A stretch of 64,000 bases of DNA from Lapidilactobacillus wuchangensis (lineage in GTDB: Bacteria; Bacillota; Bacilli; Lactobacillales; Lactobacillaceae), in NCBI RefSeq assembly GCF_003946645.1, contig NZ_RHOU01000002.1, positions 276,488 through 340,487 of the forward strand. The letters are read 5' to 3'. The notes beneath the pieces were generated by a model. The model did no database searches. It saw only the letters and a list, made by a program, of their open reading frames with translations, and was not told the DNA's origin. Below, in pieces: positions 36,514 to 44,775 of the stretch. Position 1 is the first letter of the stretch. The number at the start of each line of letters is the position of its first letter. The position numbers and the translations under genes are program-made.

Positions 36514-37409
36514 TGAGTCCACGTAAATGGGATAAAGTTGCTACCACGGTACTTTACATGATTTCAGTGTTCATTATTGCGGTATTGGCTTTCTTACTCT
36601 TATATATTCTGATTTCTGGGTTGCCGCACGTCACTTGGCATTTCATTACTGGTCGGTCAAGTTCGTTTGCTGCTGGCGGTGGGATTGGGATTCAGCTTTT
36701 TAATTCCCTCTACTTATTAATTCTCTCCATGTTAATTTCAATTCCTTTATCTTTAGGTGCTGGTATTTATTTGTCAGAATATGCGCCGAAAAATTGGTTA
36801 ACTGATTTAATTCGTAACATGATTGAAATTCTAAGTTCTTTACCATCGGTGGTGGTTGGACTGTTTGGCTTCTTGGTTTTCTCAATCAATATGAAGTTAG
36901 GCTTCTCGATTCTGTCTGGGGCTTTGGCCTTAACGGTTTTCAATTTACCATTATTGACACGAAAAGTTGAAGATTCTTTGCAGGCGGTTCATTACACACA
37001 ACGTGAAGCTGGTTATGCGCTAGGCTTGTCACGCTGGGAAACCGTGATCCATGTGGTGGTTCCTTCAGCACTCCCCGGTATTTTAACGGGGATGATCCTT
37101 GGTGCTGGTCGGGTCTTCGGTGAGGCCGCAGCCTTAATTTATACGGCAGGGCAAAGTTCACCGCCACTAGATTTCACCAACTGGAATCCAACTTATATTG
37201 CCAGTCCCTTGAACCCATTACGTTCTGCAGAAACCTTGGCCGTGCATATTTGGAAGATTAATTCTGAAGGGATTATTCCCGATGCTAGTGCCGTGTCAGC
37301 TGGTGCCTCTGCAATTTTAATTTTATTTGTCCTATTATTTAACTTTGCCGCTCGTTATTTTGGTAATAAATTATATCGCCATTTAACTGGGGCAAGAGAG
37401 CGAGGCTAA
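36513..37409 (+). CDS. pstA: Phosphate ABC transporter permease PstA
   Basis: 298 residues with six spans. Seen: the PstA-type loop YTQREAGYALGLSRWETVIHVV, then GILTGMILGAGRVFGEAAALIYTAG. AGGAG sits 12 bases before the ATG, and start and stop codons of pstA and pstC share a base, so the two are coupled. It pairs with PstC in the transporter. Confidence 0.95.
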   Translation: MSPRKWDKVATTVLYMISVFIIAVLAFLLLYILISGLPHVTWHFITGRSSSFAAGGGIGIQLFNSLYLLILSMLISIPLSLGAGIYLSEYAPKNWLTDLIRNMIEILSSLPSVVVGLFGFLVFSINMKLGFSILSGALALTVFNLPLLTRKVEDSLQAVHYTQREAGYALGLSRWETVIHVVVPSALPGILTGMILGAGRVFGEAAALIYTAGQSSPPLDFTNWNPTYIASPLNPLRSAETLAVHIWKINSEGIIPDASAVSAGASAILILFVLLFNFAARYFGNKLYRHLTGARERG

Positions 37410-37411
37410 GC

Positions 37412-38221
37412 ATGGAAAAATATGATCGCTCAGATCGCTATTTAAAACAACTTGATGATGGTCAACACGAGATTGCTTTAGCAACGAAAGATTTACACGT
37501 CTCTTATGGTGAAAAAGAAGCCATTCACGGCGTATCTCTAGATTTCGAACGGTTTAAGATCACGGCTTTGATTGGCGCTTCTGGTTCTGGCAAATCCACT
37601 TATTTGCGTTCTTTAAATCGAATGAATGATAATATTTCGGGAACAAAAGTAACTGGCCAAATCATGTATCGTGGTTTGGACGTTAATAGTAATCAAATTG
37701 ATGTTTACGAAATGCGGAAGCACATTGGCATGGTTTTCCAACAGCCGAATCCTTTTGCTAAGTCGATTTATGACAATATTACTTTTGCGCCTAAACGTCA
37801 TGGCGAACATCACAAAAAAGTGCTTGATGAAATGGTCGAAACAACCTTGAAGCAAGCGGGGTTATGGGATCAGGTCAAAGATGACTTGAAGCAAAGTGCC
37901 TTAGCTTTGTCAGGTGGTCAGCAACAACGTCTTTGTATTGCCCGAGCGATTGCAATGAAGCCGGATATTCTTTTGTTGGATGAACCAGCTAGTGTGCTGG
38001 ATCCCATTTCAACAGCGACTCTGGAAGATACATTACTCCAACTAAAAGAGAACTACACTATTATTATTGTGACTCATAATATGCAGCAAGCAGCGCGGGT
38101 CAGTGATTATACCGCCTTTTTCCATTTAGGCGACGCATTGGAATATGATGAGACACGAAAGATCTTTACGCGGCCTAAGATTAAGGCAACTGAAGATTAC
38201 GTTTCGGGTCACTTTGGTTAG
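37412..38221 (+). CDS. pstB1: Phosphate ABC transporter ATPase PstB (first copy)
   Basis: 269 residues. Walker [11 protein letters not shown]-loop [15 protein letters not shown], signature [14 protein letters not shown], Walker [13 protein letters not shown] and an intact H-loop ([13 protein letters not shown]). The DEPASVLDP segment differs slightly from the usual DEPTSALDP. This copy has every residue needed for ATP hydrolysis. It starts two bases after pstA and is followed by a second pstB, a common pairing in lactobacilli. Confidence 0.95.
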   Translation: MEKYDRSDRYLKQLDDGQHEIALATKDLHVSYGEKEAIHGVSLDFERFKITALIGASGSGKSTYLRSLNRMNDNISGTKVTGQIMYRGLDVNSNQIDVYEMRKHIGMVFQQPNPFAKSIYDNITFAPKRHGEHHKKVLDEMVETTLKQAGLWDQVKDDLKQSALALSGGQQQRLCIARAIAMKPDILLLDEPASVLDPISTATLEDTLLQLKENYTIIIVTHNMQQAARVSDYTAFFHLGDALEYDETRKIFTRPKIKATEDYVSGHFG

Positions 38222-38234
38222 TAAGGAGTTAGTC

Positions 38235-38999
38235 ATGGCAGAACCAAAAGAAATGATTACTGTGCAAGATTTACATTTGTATTATGGCCAGCAAGAGGCT
38301 TTGCGTGGCGTAACAATCGATTTTCACCGCAACGAAATTACGGCGGTGATTGGGCCGTCTGGTTGTGGCAAGTCCAGCTTGTTGAAGACCATTAATCGTC
38401 TGAACGATTTGGTACCTGACGTAACAGTGACAGGTACGGTCAAACTTAATGGCCAAGATATTTATGCGCCTAATATGGATGCCGTTGCCTTGCGGAAAGA
38501 AGTCGGCATGCTGTTTCAACAACCGAACCCATTTCCGTTTTCGATTTATGATAACGTGATTTATGGCCTCCGGATTTCCGGCGAAAAACGTAAAAATGTT
38601 CTTGATGAAGCAGTTGAGCGCAGTTTGAAGGCGGCGGCAATTTGGGATGAAGTTAAGGACCGTTTGCATGACAATGCCATGAGTTTATCTGGTGGTCAGC
38701 AGCAACGAATTTGTATTGCTCGCGTTTTGGCAACTCAGCCTAAGGTTATTTTGATGGATGAGCCGACTAGCGCGTTGGACCCGATTTCCAGTAGTGAAAT
38801 TGAACGAACCATGCTAAAATTAAAAGACGATTATAGCATTGTGATTGTCACGCGGAATATGCAACAAGCCTCGCGGATTTCTGACCGAACGGCCTTTTTC
38901 TTGGCTGGTGAATTGATTGAAGATGGGCCAACACGCGATATTTTCATGCAACCACAGAAGAAAGAAACCGAAGATTACATCTCCGGTCGTTTCGGCTAA
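38235..38999 (+). CDS. pstB2: Phosphate ABC transporter ATPase PstB (second copy), H-loop histidine replaced
   Basis: 254 residues from ATG 38235 (AAGGAG upstream). Walker [10 protein letters not shown] (40-48), Q-loop [15 protein letters not shown], signature [14 protein letters not shown] (151-164) and Walker [13 protein letters not shown] are intact. The H-loop reads [10 protein letters not shown], with Arg at 207 where PstB1 and the family have His. The codon is CGG, two changes from the histidine codon CAT in pstB1. If the two PstB proteins pair, only one site would be fully active. Homodimers of this copy may be weak. Confidence 0.93.
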   Translation: MAEPKEMITVQDLHLYYGQQEALRGVTIDFHRNEITAVIGPSGCGKSSLLKTINRLNDLVPDVTVTGTVKLNGQDIYAPNMDAVALRKEVGMLFQQPNPFPFSIYDNVIYGLRISGEKRKNVLDEAVERSLKAAAIWDEVKDRLHDNAMSLSGGQQQRICIARVLATQPKVILMDEPTSALDPISSSEIERTMLKLKDDYSIVIVTRNMQQASRISDRTAFFLAGELIEDGPTRDIFMQPQKKETEDYISGRFG

Positions 39000-39035
39000 A
39001 AGTAACAATAAATAAAAAAGAGGTGGGCTTACTAA

Positions 39036-39719
39036 ATGTTTAGAAGAAATTTTGAAGACGAATTAAATGATCTTCATGTCCGCTTTTCAGAAATGGGCAT
39101 GATGGTCAATGAAGCCATTTATAAATCAGTTAATGCCTTTATTAATCATGACAAGACTCTAGCTAAAGAAGTCATTGAGGCTGATGAGCGCATCAATCAG
39201 CGTGAAGTTGATTTGGAAAAGCGCTCCTTTGAAATGATTGCTTTACAACAACCAGTTACTGGTGATTTGCGGATGATCGTAACGGTCATGAAAGCTAGTT
39301 CCGATTTGGAACGAATGGGCGATCATGCGGTCAGCATTGCCAAGTCAACAATTCGAGTCAAGGGCAATGTTCGGGTGCCTGAAATTGAACAAGTCTTGGC
39401 AGAAATGTCGACTAAAGTGAAACAAATGGTTGAAGAAATTCTTGATGCCTATGTGAAGGCTGATATGAAACGAGCTAAGGAAATTGCCGCTGAGGATAAA
39501 AATGTCGATGCTTATTCCGATCGCATTTATAAAATGTGCCTCAGCCAAATGCAAGAAAATCCTGATACGATTGTCGGTAGTATGGACTACATGCTAGTTG
39601 ATAGTTACTTGGAGCGAATTGGTGATTATGTCACGAATATTTGCGAATGGATTATTTACCTGGAAACTGGTAAATTAGTCGAATTGAATTCTAATGTTGA
39701 AGAAGACAACATTTTTTAA
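39036..39719 (+). CDS. phoU: Phosphate signalling complex protein PhoU
   Basis: 227 residues, two PhoU helical bundles of about 110 residues each. The conserved metal-binding-type segments are DERINQREVDLEKRSFEMIA and SSDLERMGDHAVSIAKST in the first half, and the matching VDSYLERIGDYVTNICEWI in the second. PhoU links PstB to PhoR and damps the Pho response when phosphate is plentiful. Last gene of the operon. No simple terminator follows directly; an FR1 module with its own central terminator begins 38 bases later. Confidence 0.95.
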   Translation: MFRRNFEDELNDLHVRFSEMGMMVNEAIYKSVNAFINHDKTLAKEVIEADERINQREVDLEKRSFEMIALQQPVTGDLRMIVTVMKASSDLERMGDHAVSIAKSTIRVKGNVRVPEIEQVLAEMSTKVKQMVEEILDAYVKADMKRAKEIAAEDKNVDAYSDRIYKMCLSQMQENPDTIVGSMDYMLVDSYLERIGDYVTNICEWIIYLETGKLVELNSNVEEDNIF

Positions 39720-39756
39720 TTTGGCTGTTAATTAATCAAAAGGTGTCTGCTTGAAA

Positions 39757-39922
39757 CAGAATAGGTTCTGACTCCATTGCGGGCTTACTGGTTGTGGAAC
39801 GCTGCCGGCATCGATTTGAACCAATAAAGACCAAATTGTTTCAAATACGAGCCTTTGTCTAATTGCTAAAGCAATAAGACAAATTTGGCGGCTGACAACC
39901 ACGCCCTCCATTCCGTCTGGAG
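39757..39922 (+). repeat. FR1 structured repeat, full copy (type A)
   Basis: P2 TGGTTGT (39789-39795) pairs with ACAACCA (39895-39901). Hairpin H2 (39855-39882) has TTGTCT/AGACAA and TTGCT/AGCAA, a variant not seen elsewhere in the window but still fully paired. GGAAC follows P2 as in all copies. It faces the copy at 40231 across the terminator. Confidence 0.88.
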
Positions 39923-40015
39923 TTGATTTAGTGCACTTAATCTTTGTGAGTGCTTAAGGCAGTAGTAGTGGGATTCATTAACTCATTTTAATCAAGAGTA
40001 ATAGTTGAACAGTAA

Positions 40016-40068
40016 AAAACCGGTGTGACAACTCTATTTTTCAGTAGAGATTGTCACACCGGTTTTGT
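40016..40068. terminator. Bidirectional terminator at the centre of FR1 module 2
   Basis: AACCGGTGTGACAA pairs with TTGTCACACCGGTT, and CTCT with AGAG inside, with an A-run before and T-rich sequence after. It lies between convergent phoU and the DUF1275 gene, so it can serve both. Confidence 0.88.
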
Positions 40069-40230
40069 TTTACCACAATCTGGTTTGGCTAAATAGTGGT
40101 GCTTCATTCCGCAAGTTAATCTAGGCATTGGCGTCAATGGTGAAATTAAGGTCATGACATCGTTCAAATATTTGTTGCAATCTTACAATGGCTGCATTGA
40201 TTGCTAACAAAGATAAAGTGACACACTTTA

Positions 40231-40440
40231 ACTCCAGACGGCGTGAAGGGATCTTGGCGTCAGCCAATCGGGTTTTATTTGCGTAGGAGCTTGCGAGAAG
40301 CAGCCAAATTATTGTTGGTGCTTTAGCACTTACAATAAGACTTGTATCTGAGACAATTTGATTTGTAATTGGCTCAGATCAACGTCGGCCGCGTTCCACG
40401 CCAAGCAGCCCGGAACAGAGTCAGACGCCATTCTGTTTTT
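40231..40440 (-). repeat. FR1 structured repeat, full copy (type A) with a 40-base insertion
   Basis: P2 CTTGGCGT (40253-40260) pairs with ACGCCAAG (40398-40405); H2 (40311-40336) has ATTGT/ACAAT and GTGCT/AGCAC. Between GTCAGCC and CAAATT lies an extra segment (about 40266-40305) absent from all other copies; it ends by repeating CAGCC. Confidence 0.87.
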
Positions 40441-40454
40441 GAACTTATGTCACC

Positions 40455-40560
40455 CACTTGTATTAGAGATTGTTGCGGAGCAATAAGCTCAAATCAACGC
40501 CCACCATGTTCCACGCCCATAAAATCGCTGGGCCCCTGCCGTTCTATACTAAGGAGCGAC
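40455..40560 (-). repeat. FR1 structured repeat, half copy (type B)
   Basis: GATTGTTGCGGAGCAATAAG, ATCAACGCCCACCATGTTCC and AATCGCTGGGCCCCTGCC match one half of the 6477 copy in reverse. With the neighbouring type A copy it mirrors the arrangement at 43936-44227. Confidence 0.82.
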
Positions 40561-40634
40561 TAAATCAAGACCACAGCTTCAAAGTTCAAATCAACTAGCA
40601 ACTATTTTGATAATTACAAAGGTCTGGTACCAGC

Positions 40635-41315
40635 CTATTGTTGAAGTCCACGGTGGGTTGCCCATTGGAGAATTCCCAGAATAATAATGAGATCAAGCAC
40701 GATAAAGAGCACCGTTAGTTGGTGCCACAGTGGCGTCAGCAATCCGCTGATCAAAGCACCGAGCATGAAAGCCAGCACGATCAATAAACTTTCTCCAGCC
40801 TGATGTAATTTTTCTGGTTCGCGTTTTAAGAGGGCCAGCCAGAGAAAAACGGCGATATTGCGAATATTACCAGTGGCCATGATGGTCGTGAAAGGGCGCC
40901 CCTTAATGCGGCGGAAAGTCTGATATTGTAGTGCTGCCACTAATGAAATTAAGCAGGTGATCCATAAATCGTTCCAGTGGTTGCTGAGCAATGCCACGGC
41001 AATCAAGCCGATAATTTCCAAAAGTAGAACAATGTGTTGCCACTGGAAACGGCGATTTTTTTGAAAATAATGTTCGATTGAAACGGTGGCAAAAATCCCA
41101 ATTGCGAAGGCGATGATTGGCATTAGGTAGTGGCCGACGAGGGGCCAATTACCGTTAGCTAAATGTAAGGTCAGCAGAATAACGTTTCCGGTTTGCAAGC
41201 CCGCGAAAACTTGGCCGTGATTTAAATAAGTATAAGCATCTAGGGCCCCGCCTGCTAAAGTTAACAGGAAACCAATCAGCAGACGTTCATGCACTGGATC
41301 GTGACGTTTGGGCAA
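40635..41315 (-). CDS. YoaK family (DUF1275) membrane protein
   Basis: 226 residues from TTG 41315, which has GGAGG seven bases upstream; the longer reading to 41339 has no such site. Six hydrophobic spans are visible. The start LLIGFLLTLAGGALDAYTYL followed by GQVFAGLQTGNVILL is the DUF1275 signature, and TFRRIKGRPFTTIMATGNIR is the second conserved stretch. The function of the family is not established. It is convergent with phoU, separated by FR1 module 2, and divergent from the envelope-stress-like cluster. Confidence 0.9.
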   Translation of the reverse strand: MPKRHDPVHERLLIGFLLTLAGGALDAYTYLNHGQVFAGLQTGNVILLTLHLANGNWPLVGHYLMPIIAFAIGIFATVSIEHYFQKNRRFQWQHIVLLLEIIGLIAVALLSNHWNDLWITCLISLVAALQYQTFRRIKGRPFTTIMATGNIRNIAVFLWLALLKREPEKLHQAGESLLIVLAFMLGALISGLLTPLWHQLTVLFIVLDLIIILGILQWATHRGLQQ

Positions 41316-41440
41316 GGCAGTTCCTCCATTCAAGGTCAATGTGGTTTATTATACTAGATTTAGCTGGTGATTAAAAATCGCGTTACTACTAGTAATAGCG
41401 CCGAATTTTTTCTAAATGAGGGCTGAAATGAATTAACGTC

Positions 41441-41457
41441 GTCAGTCTGAGACGAAA
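41441..41457. promoter_or_regulatory. Candidate operator of the envelope-stress-like cluster
   Basis: TCGTC and GACGA form a palindrome around a 7-base centre (TCGTCAGTCTGAGACGA), 16 bases before the -35. This position and shape suit a dimeric response regulator of the LiaR/CesR kind, which is inference only. Confidence 0.4.
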
Positions 41458-41473
41458 ATCCACCCTAAGGCCT

Positions 41474-41502
41474 ATGACTATTTATTCGGAAGGATGCATA
41501 AT
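41474..41502 (+). promoter_or_regulatory. Promoter of the DUF4097-PspC cluster
   Basis: ATGACT (41474-41479), 17-base spacer, CATAAT (41497-41502), each one base from consensus -35 TTGACT-like and -10 TATAAT forms. Confidence 0.55.
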
Positions 41503-41554
41503 AGTATTTGTAATCGAGATGGAATTTAACCATTAACCAATGGAGGTTATCACA

Positions 41555-43207
41555 ATGAACGAACGCGAAAGAATTCTAGATTTAGTTAAAAAAGGTGTTA
41601 TTTCTTCCGAAGAAGGTTTGGTCTTATTAGAAAACCTATCCAAGAAAAATGCCAATACAACTCCTAACTCACAACCAACAAATTATTCTGACCAAAATGA
41701 TGACGAAGCCGCTGACCGTGAAGAGGCTGAACAAGAAGCCGCCGAAGCTCGTGAAGAAGCTGAAGAGGAACGCAAGGAAGCCGAAGAAGAACGACGCGAG
41801 GCAGCACAAGAAGCTGAAGAGGCTCGCCAAGAAGCTTTAGATGATTTGGAAGATCAATTAAGTGATTTGAAAGATGATTTAGCTGATCATAATGAAGATT
41901 TGGCTGAAACCGAGCAAAAAATTGCCGCTGTTAGTAAGCAAATTCAATTAGATCAAGAACACATCACCGTGATTGATGCAATGGAAGACTTGGACAGCTT
42001 GACTGATGAGAAGCGTCAGGAACGAGTTGCTGCCAAATCACGAGTAGTCGAATTACAACAAACTGTTGATAATCTACAATTGACTCGTGATGAGTTACAA
42101 GGTCAAATTGATCAACTCAACCAACAAATTAGTCAAGTTAATCGTAAACGAATCAAAATCAACTTGAATTTTGATCATTTACGCGATAACACCAATGCTA
42201 CTTTAAATGACTTTGGTGAAAAGTTGGGCGACTTTGGCACTCAATTTGGTAACAAGTATGGCAAAGAAATGTCGGATTTTGGCGAAAAAGTCGGTGATCT
42301 TGGCAGCCAATTTGGCGGTTATATGCGTGACGCCTTCAAGAACGTGATGGATAACATTGATTGGAACGATGTGACCTTCAAAGTGCCAGGTTTAGCTACC
42401 ACAAGTTTCAAACATGACTTTGTTTTTGAAAATTGCGGCGCTACGATTTTAGACGTGAAGAATGCCAATGGTGATGTCACTTTAAATCGCTGGGAACAAC
42501 CAGATATTAAAGTTGCTGCTAACATCAAGCTTTATGGCAAAATGGATGAAGCTGATAAATTAACAGCCTTCACTGATCGCAGCCGAATTGATGTTAATGA
42601 CGATCATTTTATTTTCCAAGTGCCTAACAAGCGTATTCAAGCAAACTTAGATATCTACTTACCAGCACGGGTTTATGACCATATTAATCTGAATCTGTTG
42701 AATGGCTCAATCAATATTGGCGCTTTACAAGCTAAGGATGTCTATTTGAAGACAACCAACGGCAAGATTTCAATCACTGATTTACAAGCAACTATGGTTG
42801 AGGCTGAAGACGTTAATGGTGCCATTGATGTTCTAAACGCTGAATTGCGGGAATTGCTGTTGAGCACTGTCAATGGTAACGCGACGGTGGTCGGTCAATT
42901 ACAAGCTGGTAAATTATCAACAGTTCATGGCAACGTCAAGGCAACTTTAAGCAATGATGATTTGCATCGCTTAGAAGCATCCTCGGTCAATGGTAATGTT
43001 AAAATTGCCGTTCCTGCTAGCTTAACTTTCTCAGGCACTGCCAAAACTAGTTTTGGTCAAGTGAATACGCGGAGCTTCGGCTTACAAATCGATGATCAAC
43101 GTTCCACGACTGGCGCTAATATGTCCTTTACACGTGGTGATCACCCTGAAACTAAATTACAACTATCAAGCACGTCTGGTTCGATCTATTTAAAAGATAA
43201 TCAATAA
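41555..43207 (+). CDS. DUF4097 (putative adhesin/LiaG-like) protein with long coiled coil
   Basis: 550 residues from ATG 41555 (TGGAGG eight bases upstream). The N-terminus (1-35, RERILDLVKKGVISSEEGLVLL) is a short SHOCT-like helical module. A Glu/Ala/Lys-rich coiled coil spans about 50-190. Next come two 20-22-residue repeats rich in Phe and Gly (219-240 and 241-260, DFGEK.GD.G.QFG). The C-terminal half (about 290-550) is a DUF4097 beta-helix-like domain with recurring NGDVTLNR, TTNGKISITDL, VNGAIDV and VNGNVKIAV turns. No signal peptide or membrane span is visible, so it is probably cytoplasmic. The first gene of a three-gene cluster with two small membrane proteins. Confidence 0.85.
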   Translation: MNERERILDLVKKGVISSEEGLVLLENLSKKNANTTPNSQPTNYSDQNDDEAADREEAEQEAAEAREEAEEERKEAEEERREAAQEAEEARQEALDDLEDQLSDLKDDLADHNEDLAETEQKIAAVSKQIQLDQEHITVIDAMEDLDSLTDEKRQERVAAKSRVVELQQTVDNLQLTRDELQGQIDQLNQQISQVNRKRIKINLNFDHLRDNTNATLNDFGEKLGDFGTQFGNKYGKEMSDFGEKVGDLGSQFGGYMRDAFKNVMDNIDWNDVTFKVPGLATTSFKHDFVFENCGATILDVKNANGDVTLNRWEQPDIKVAANIKLYGKMDEADKLTAFTDRSRIDVNDDHFIFQVPNKRIQANLDIYLPARVYDHINLNLLNGSINIGALQAKDVYLKTTNGKISITDLQATMVEAEDVNGAIDVLNAELRELLLSTVNGNATVVGQLQAGKLSTVHGNVKATLSNDDLHRLEASSVNGNVKIAVPASLTFSGTAKTSFGQVNTRSFGLQIDDQRSTTGANMSFTRGDHPETKLQLSSTSGSIYLKDNQ

Positions 43208-43235
43208 TTTGTCGTTTGTCCTTGGAGGGTTCGTT

Positions 43236-43511
43236 ATGGAAAAGAAATTATATCGGTCAGCAACTAATCGTAAGTTTGCTGGTGTCTGTGGTGGTTTAGG
43301 TGAATACTTTAATGTTGATCCGACCTTGATTCGAATTATATTTGTGGCAGCTTTCTTCTTTGCTGGAGTCGGTCTCTTCCCATACATCATTTTGATGTTG
43401 ATCATGCCTAATCCGCCCCAAAATATCGATCGAAACCGATATACTGATTCTAAGCACGAAACCGACCAACAATCTGAGAATCATGATGATAACCAGTGGA
43501 GCGATTTCTAA
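43236..43511 (+). CDS. PspC domain membrane protein
   Basis: 91 residues from ATG 43236 (TTGGAGG upstream). MEKKLYRSATNRKFAGVCGG and LGEYFNVDPTLIRIIF are the PspC signature, and a hydrophobic span (about 30-58) follows. The hydrophilic C-terminus ends NHDDNQWSDF. PspC proteins belong to phage-shock and envelope-stress systems, and in lactic acid bacteria such genes are controlled by LiaR/CesR-type regulators. It lies 28 bases after the DUF4097 gene. Its last residues resemble those of the next small protein (EWGDF). Confidence 0.9.
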   Translation: MEKKLYRSATNRKFAGVCGGLGEYFNVDPTLIRIIFVAAFFFAGVGLFPYIILMLIMPNPPQNIDRNRYTDSKHETDQQSENHDDNQWSDF

Positions 43512-43541
43512 ACTGTTTTAAACAACAATGAGGTGTTAAAT

Positions 43542-43835
43542 TTGTTAACTTTATTATTACTTTGTCTACTCGTACCGCTGCTGATTTTAATTGTGATTTC
43601 ATTGATTGCCGGGACAATTGGCCTGTTCATTGGACTCTTGAAGTTCATCTTACCGGTGATTATCATTGCAGCAGTGGTCAGCTGGTTGCTTAATCGCAAT
43701 CACCACCAAAGTCATCATCATTATGGTGGTCAGCAGTCTTATCAACATTATCAACAATCAGGTCTTCGGGCCCGCAAAGAGTTGCATGATGTGAAAGAAC
43801 GCGACGAGCATCATGATGAATGGGGCGACTTCTAA
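43542..43835 (+). CDS. Small membrane protein with His-rich tail, unknown function
   Basis: 97 residues from TTG 43542 (AGGTG upstream; GTG 43533 is an alternative). Two adjoining hydrophobic segments (about 1-22 and 28-48) make up the first half. The second half is hydrophilic with NRNHHQSHHHYGGQQSYQHY and ends EHHDEWGDF. I do not recognise a named family. Its place after the PspC gene, 30 bases away, and the shared W-[SG]-D-F ending suggest that the two proteins act together. A terminator closes the cluster. Confidence 0.75.
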   Translation: MLTLLLLCLLVPLLILIVISLIAGTIGLFIGLLKFILPVIIIAAVVSWLLNRNHHQSHHHYGGQQSYQHYQQSGLRARKELHDVKERDEHHDEWGDF

Positions 43836-43843
43836 TAAATAAC

Positions 43844-43878
43844 AAAAGTCGATTAGTGAAAAACTAGTCGGCTTTTTT
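43844..43878 (+). terminator. Intrinsic terminator of the envelope-stress-like cluster
   Basis: AAAAGTCGATTAG pairs with CTAGTCGGCTTTT, using G-U pairs, followed by T-rich sequence. Confidence 0.85.
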
Positions 43879-43935
43879 GTTGTTGCAACGGGTTTGTTTA
43901 AAATGCGAATTTGAAGGTTAGCTTAGATAGATGTC

Positions 43936-44040
43936 AGTCGCTCCTTAGTTGAAAACGGCAGGGGCCCAGCGATTTTTCGGGCGTGGAATATGGTGGGCAT
44001 TGATCTGAGCTTATTGCTGCGCAACAATCTCAGATATAAG
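43936..44040 (+). repeat. FR1 structured repeat, half copy (type B)
   Basis: GTCGCTCCTTAG, GGCAGGGGCCCAGCGATT, GGCGTGGAA and the H1 hairpin TCTGAG/CTCAGA match the first half of the 6477 copy. Where ACAAGCC would follow, a type A copy begins instead after GATATAAGTGGTGACATAAG. Confidence 0.82.
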
Positions 44041-44059
44041 TGGTGACATAAGTTCAAAA

Positions 44060-44227
44060 ACAGAATAGCGTCTGACTGCATTGCGGGCTTGCTGGTTGTG
44101 GAACGCTGCCGGCATCGATTTGAACCAATTGAAGACCAAATTGTTTCAAATACGAGCCTTTGTCTAACCGCTAAAGCGGCAAGACAAATTTGGCGGCTGA
44201 CAACCACGCCCTCCATTCCGTCTGGAG
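44060..44227 (+). repeat. FR1 structured repeat, full copy (type A)
   Basis: P2 TGGTTGT pairs with ACAACCA, and GGGC with GCCC outside it. H2 has TTGTCT/AGACAA and CCGCT/AGCGG. H1 has TTTGAA and TTCAAA. A GTCTGGAG end closes it. The convergent partner is at 44476. Confidence 0.88.
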
Positions 44228-44310
44228 TTGAGTTGGTTCACTTTACCTTTGCTAGTGTTTGAGGCAGTAGTAGCGGGATTCGTTAACTTGCTTTAATCAA
44301 GAGTAATAGT

Positions 44311-44337
44311 TGAACAGTAAAAAAACTATTTTTGCTT
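44311..44337 (+). terminator. Short hairpin in place of the long terminator in FR1 module 3
   Basis: AATAGTT pairs with AACTATT, followed by TTT. Compared with module 2, the GGTGTGAC hairpin and its flank are missing here; the flanking GAACAGTAAAAAA and GCTTCATTCCGCAAG are preserved, so this is a deletion derivative. Confidence 0.5.
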
Positions 44338-44475
44338 CATTCCGCAAGTTTAATCCAGATAGGGCCTAACGATTGACATCAAGGGAAAATTAAGGTCATG
44401 ACATCATTCAAATATTTGCTACAATCTTACAATGACTGCATTGATTGCTAGCAAAGATAAAGTGACACACTTCAA

Positions 44476-44646
44476 CTCCAGACGGCGTGGAGGGATCTTG
44501 GCGTCAGCCGCCAAATTGTTCTTAGCGGTTTACCGCTTAGTACAAGACTTGTATCTGAGACAATTTGATTTGTAATTGGCTCAGATCAATGTCGGCAGCG
44601 TTCCACGCCAAGCAGCCCGAAACAGAGTCAGACGCCATTCTGTTTT
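44476..44646 (-). repeat. FR1 structured repeat, full copy (type A)
   Basis: P2 CTTGGCGT (44497-44504) pairs with ACGCCAAG (44605-44612). H2 (44516-44545) has TTGT/ACAA and GCGGT/ACCGC with a T-T mismatch. The end AACAGA/TCTGTT can pair. Confidence 0.88.
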
Positions 44647-44775
44647 TACACCTTCACCTAATTTTACTGCGTTCAAACTTTAATCAGAAATTAGCAGAAT
44701 CAATTCTGGCAACTTTCGCAACTTACTATAAAAAATGTTAAAATTAGAAATAAACGTTTGATAATGGAGGCAATT

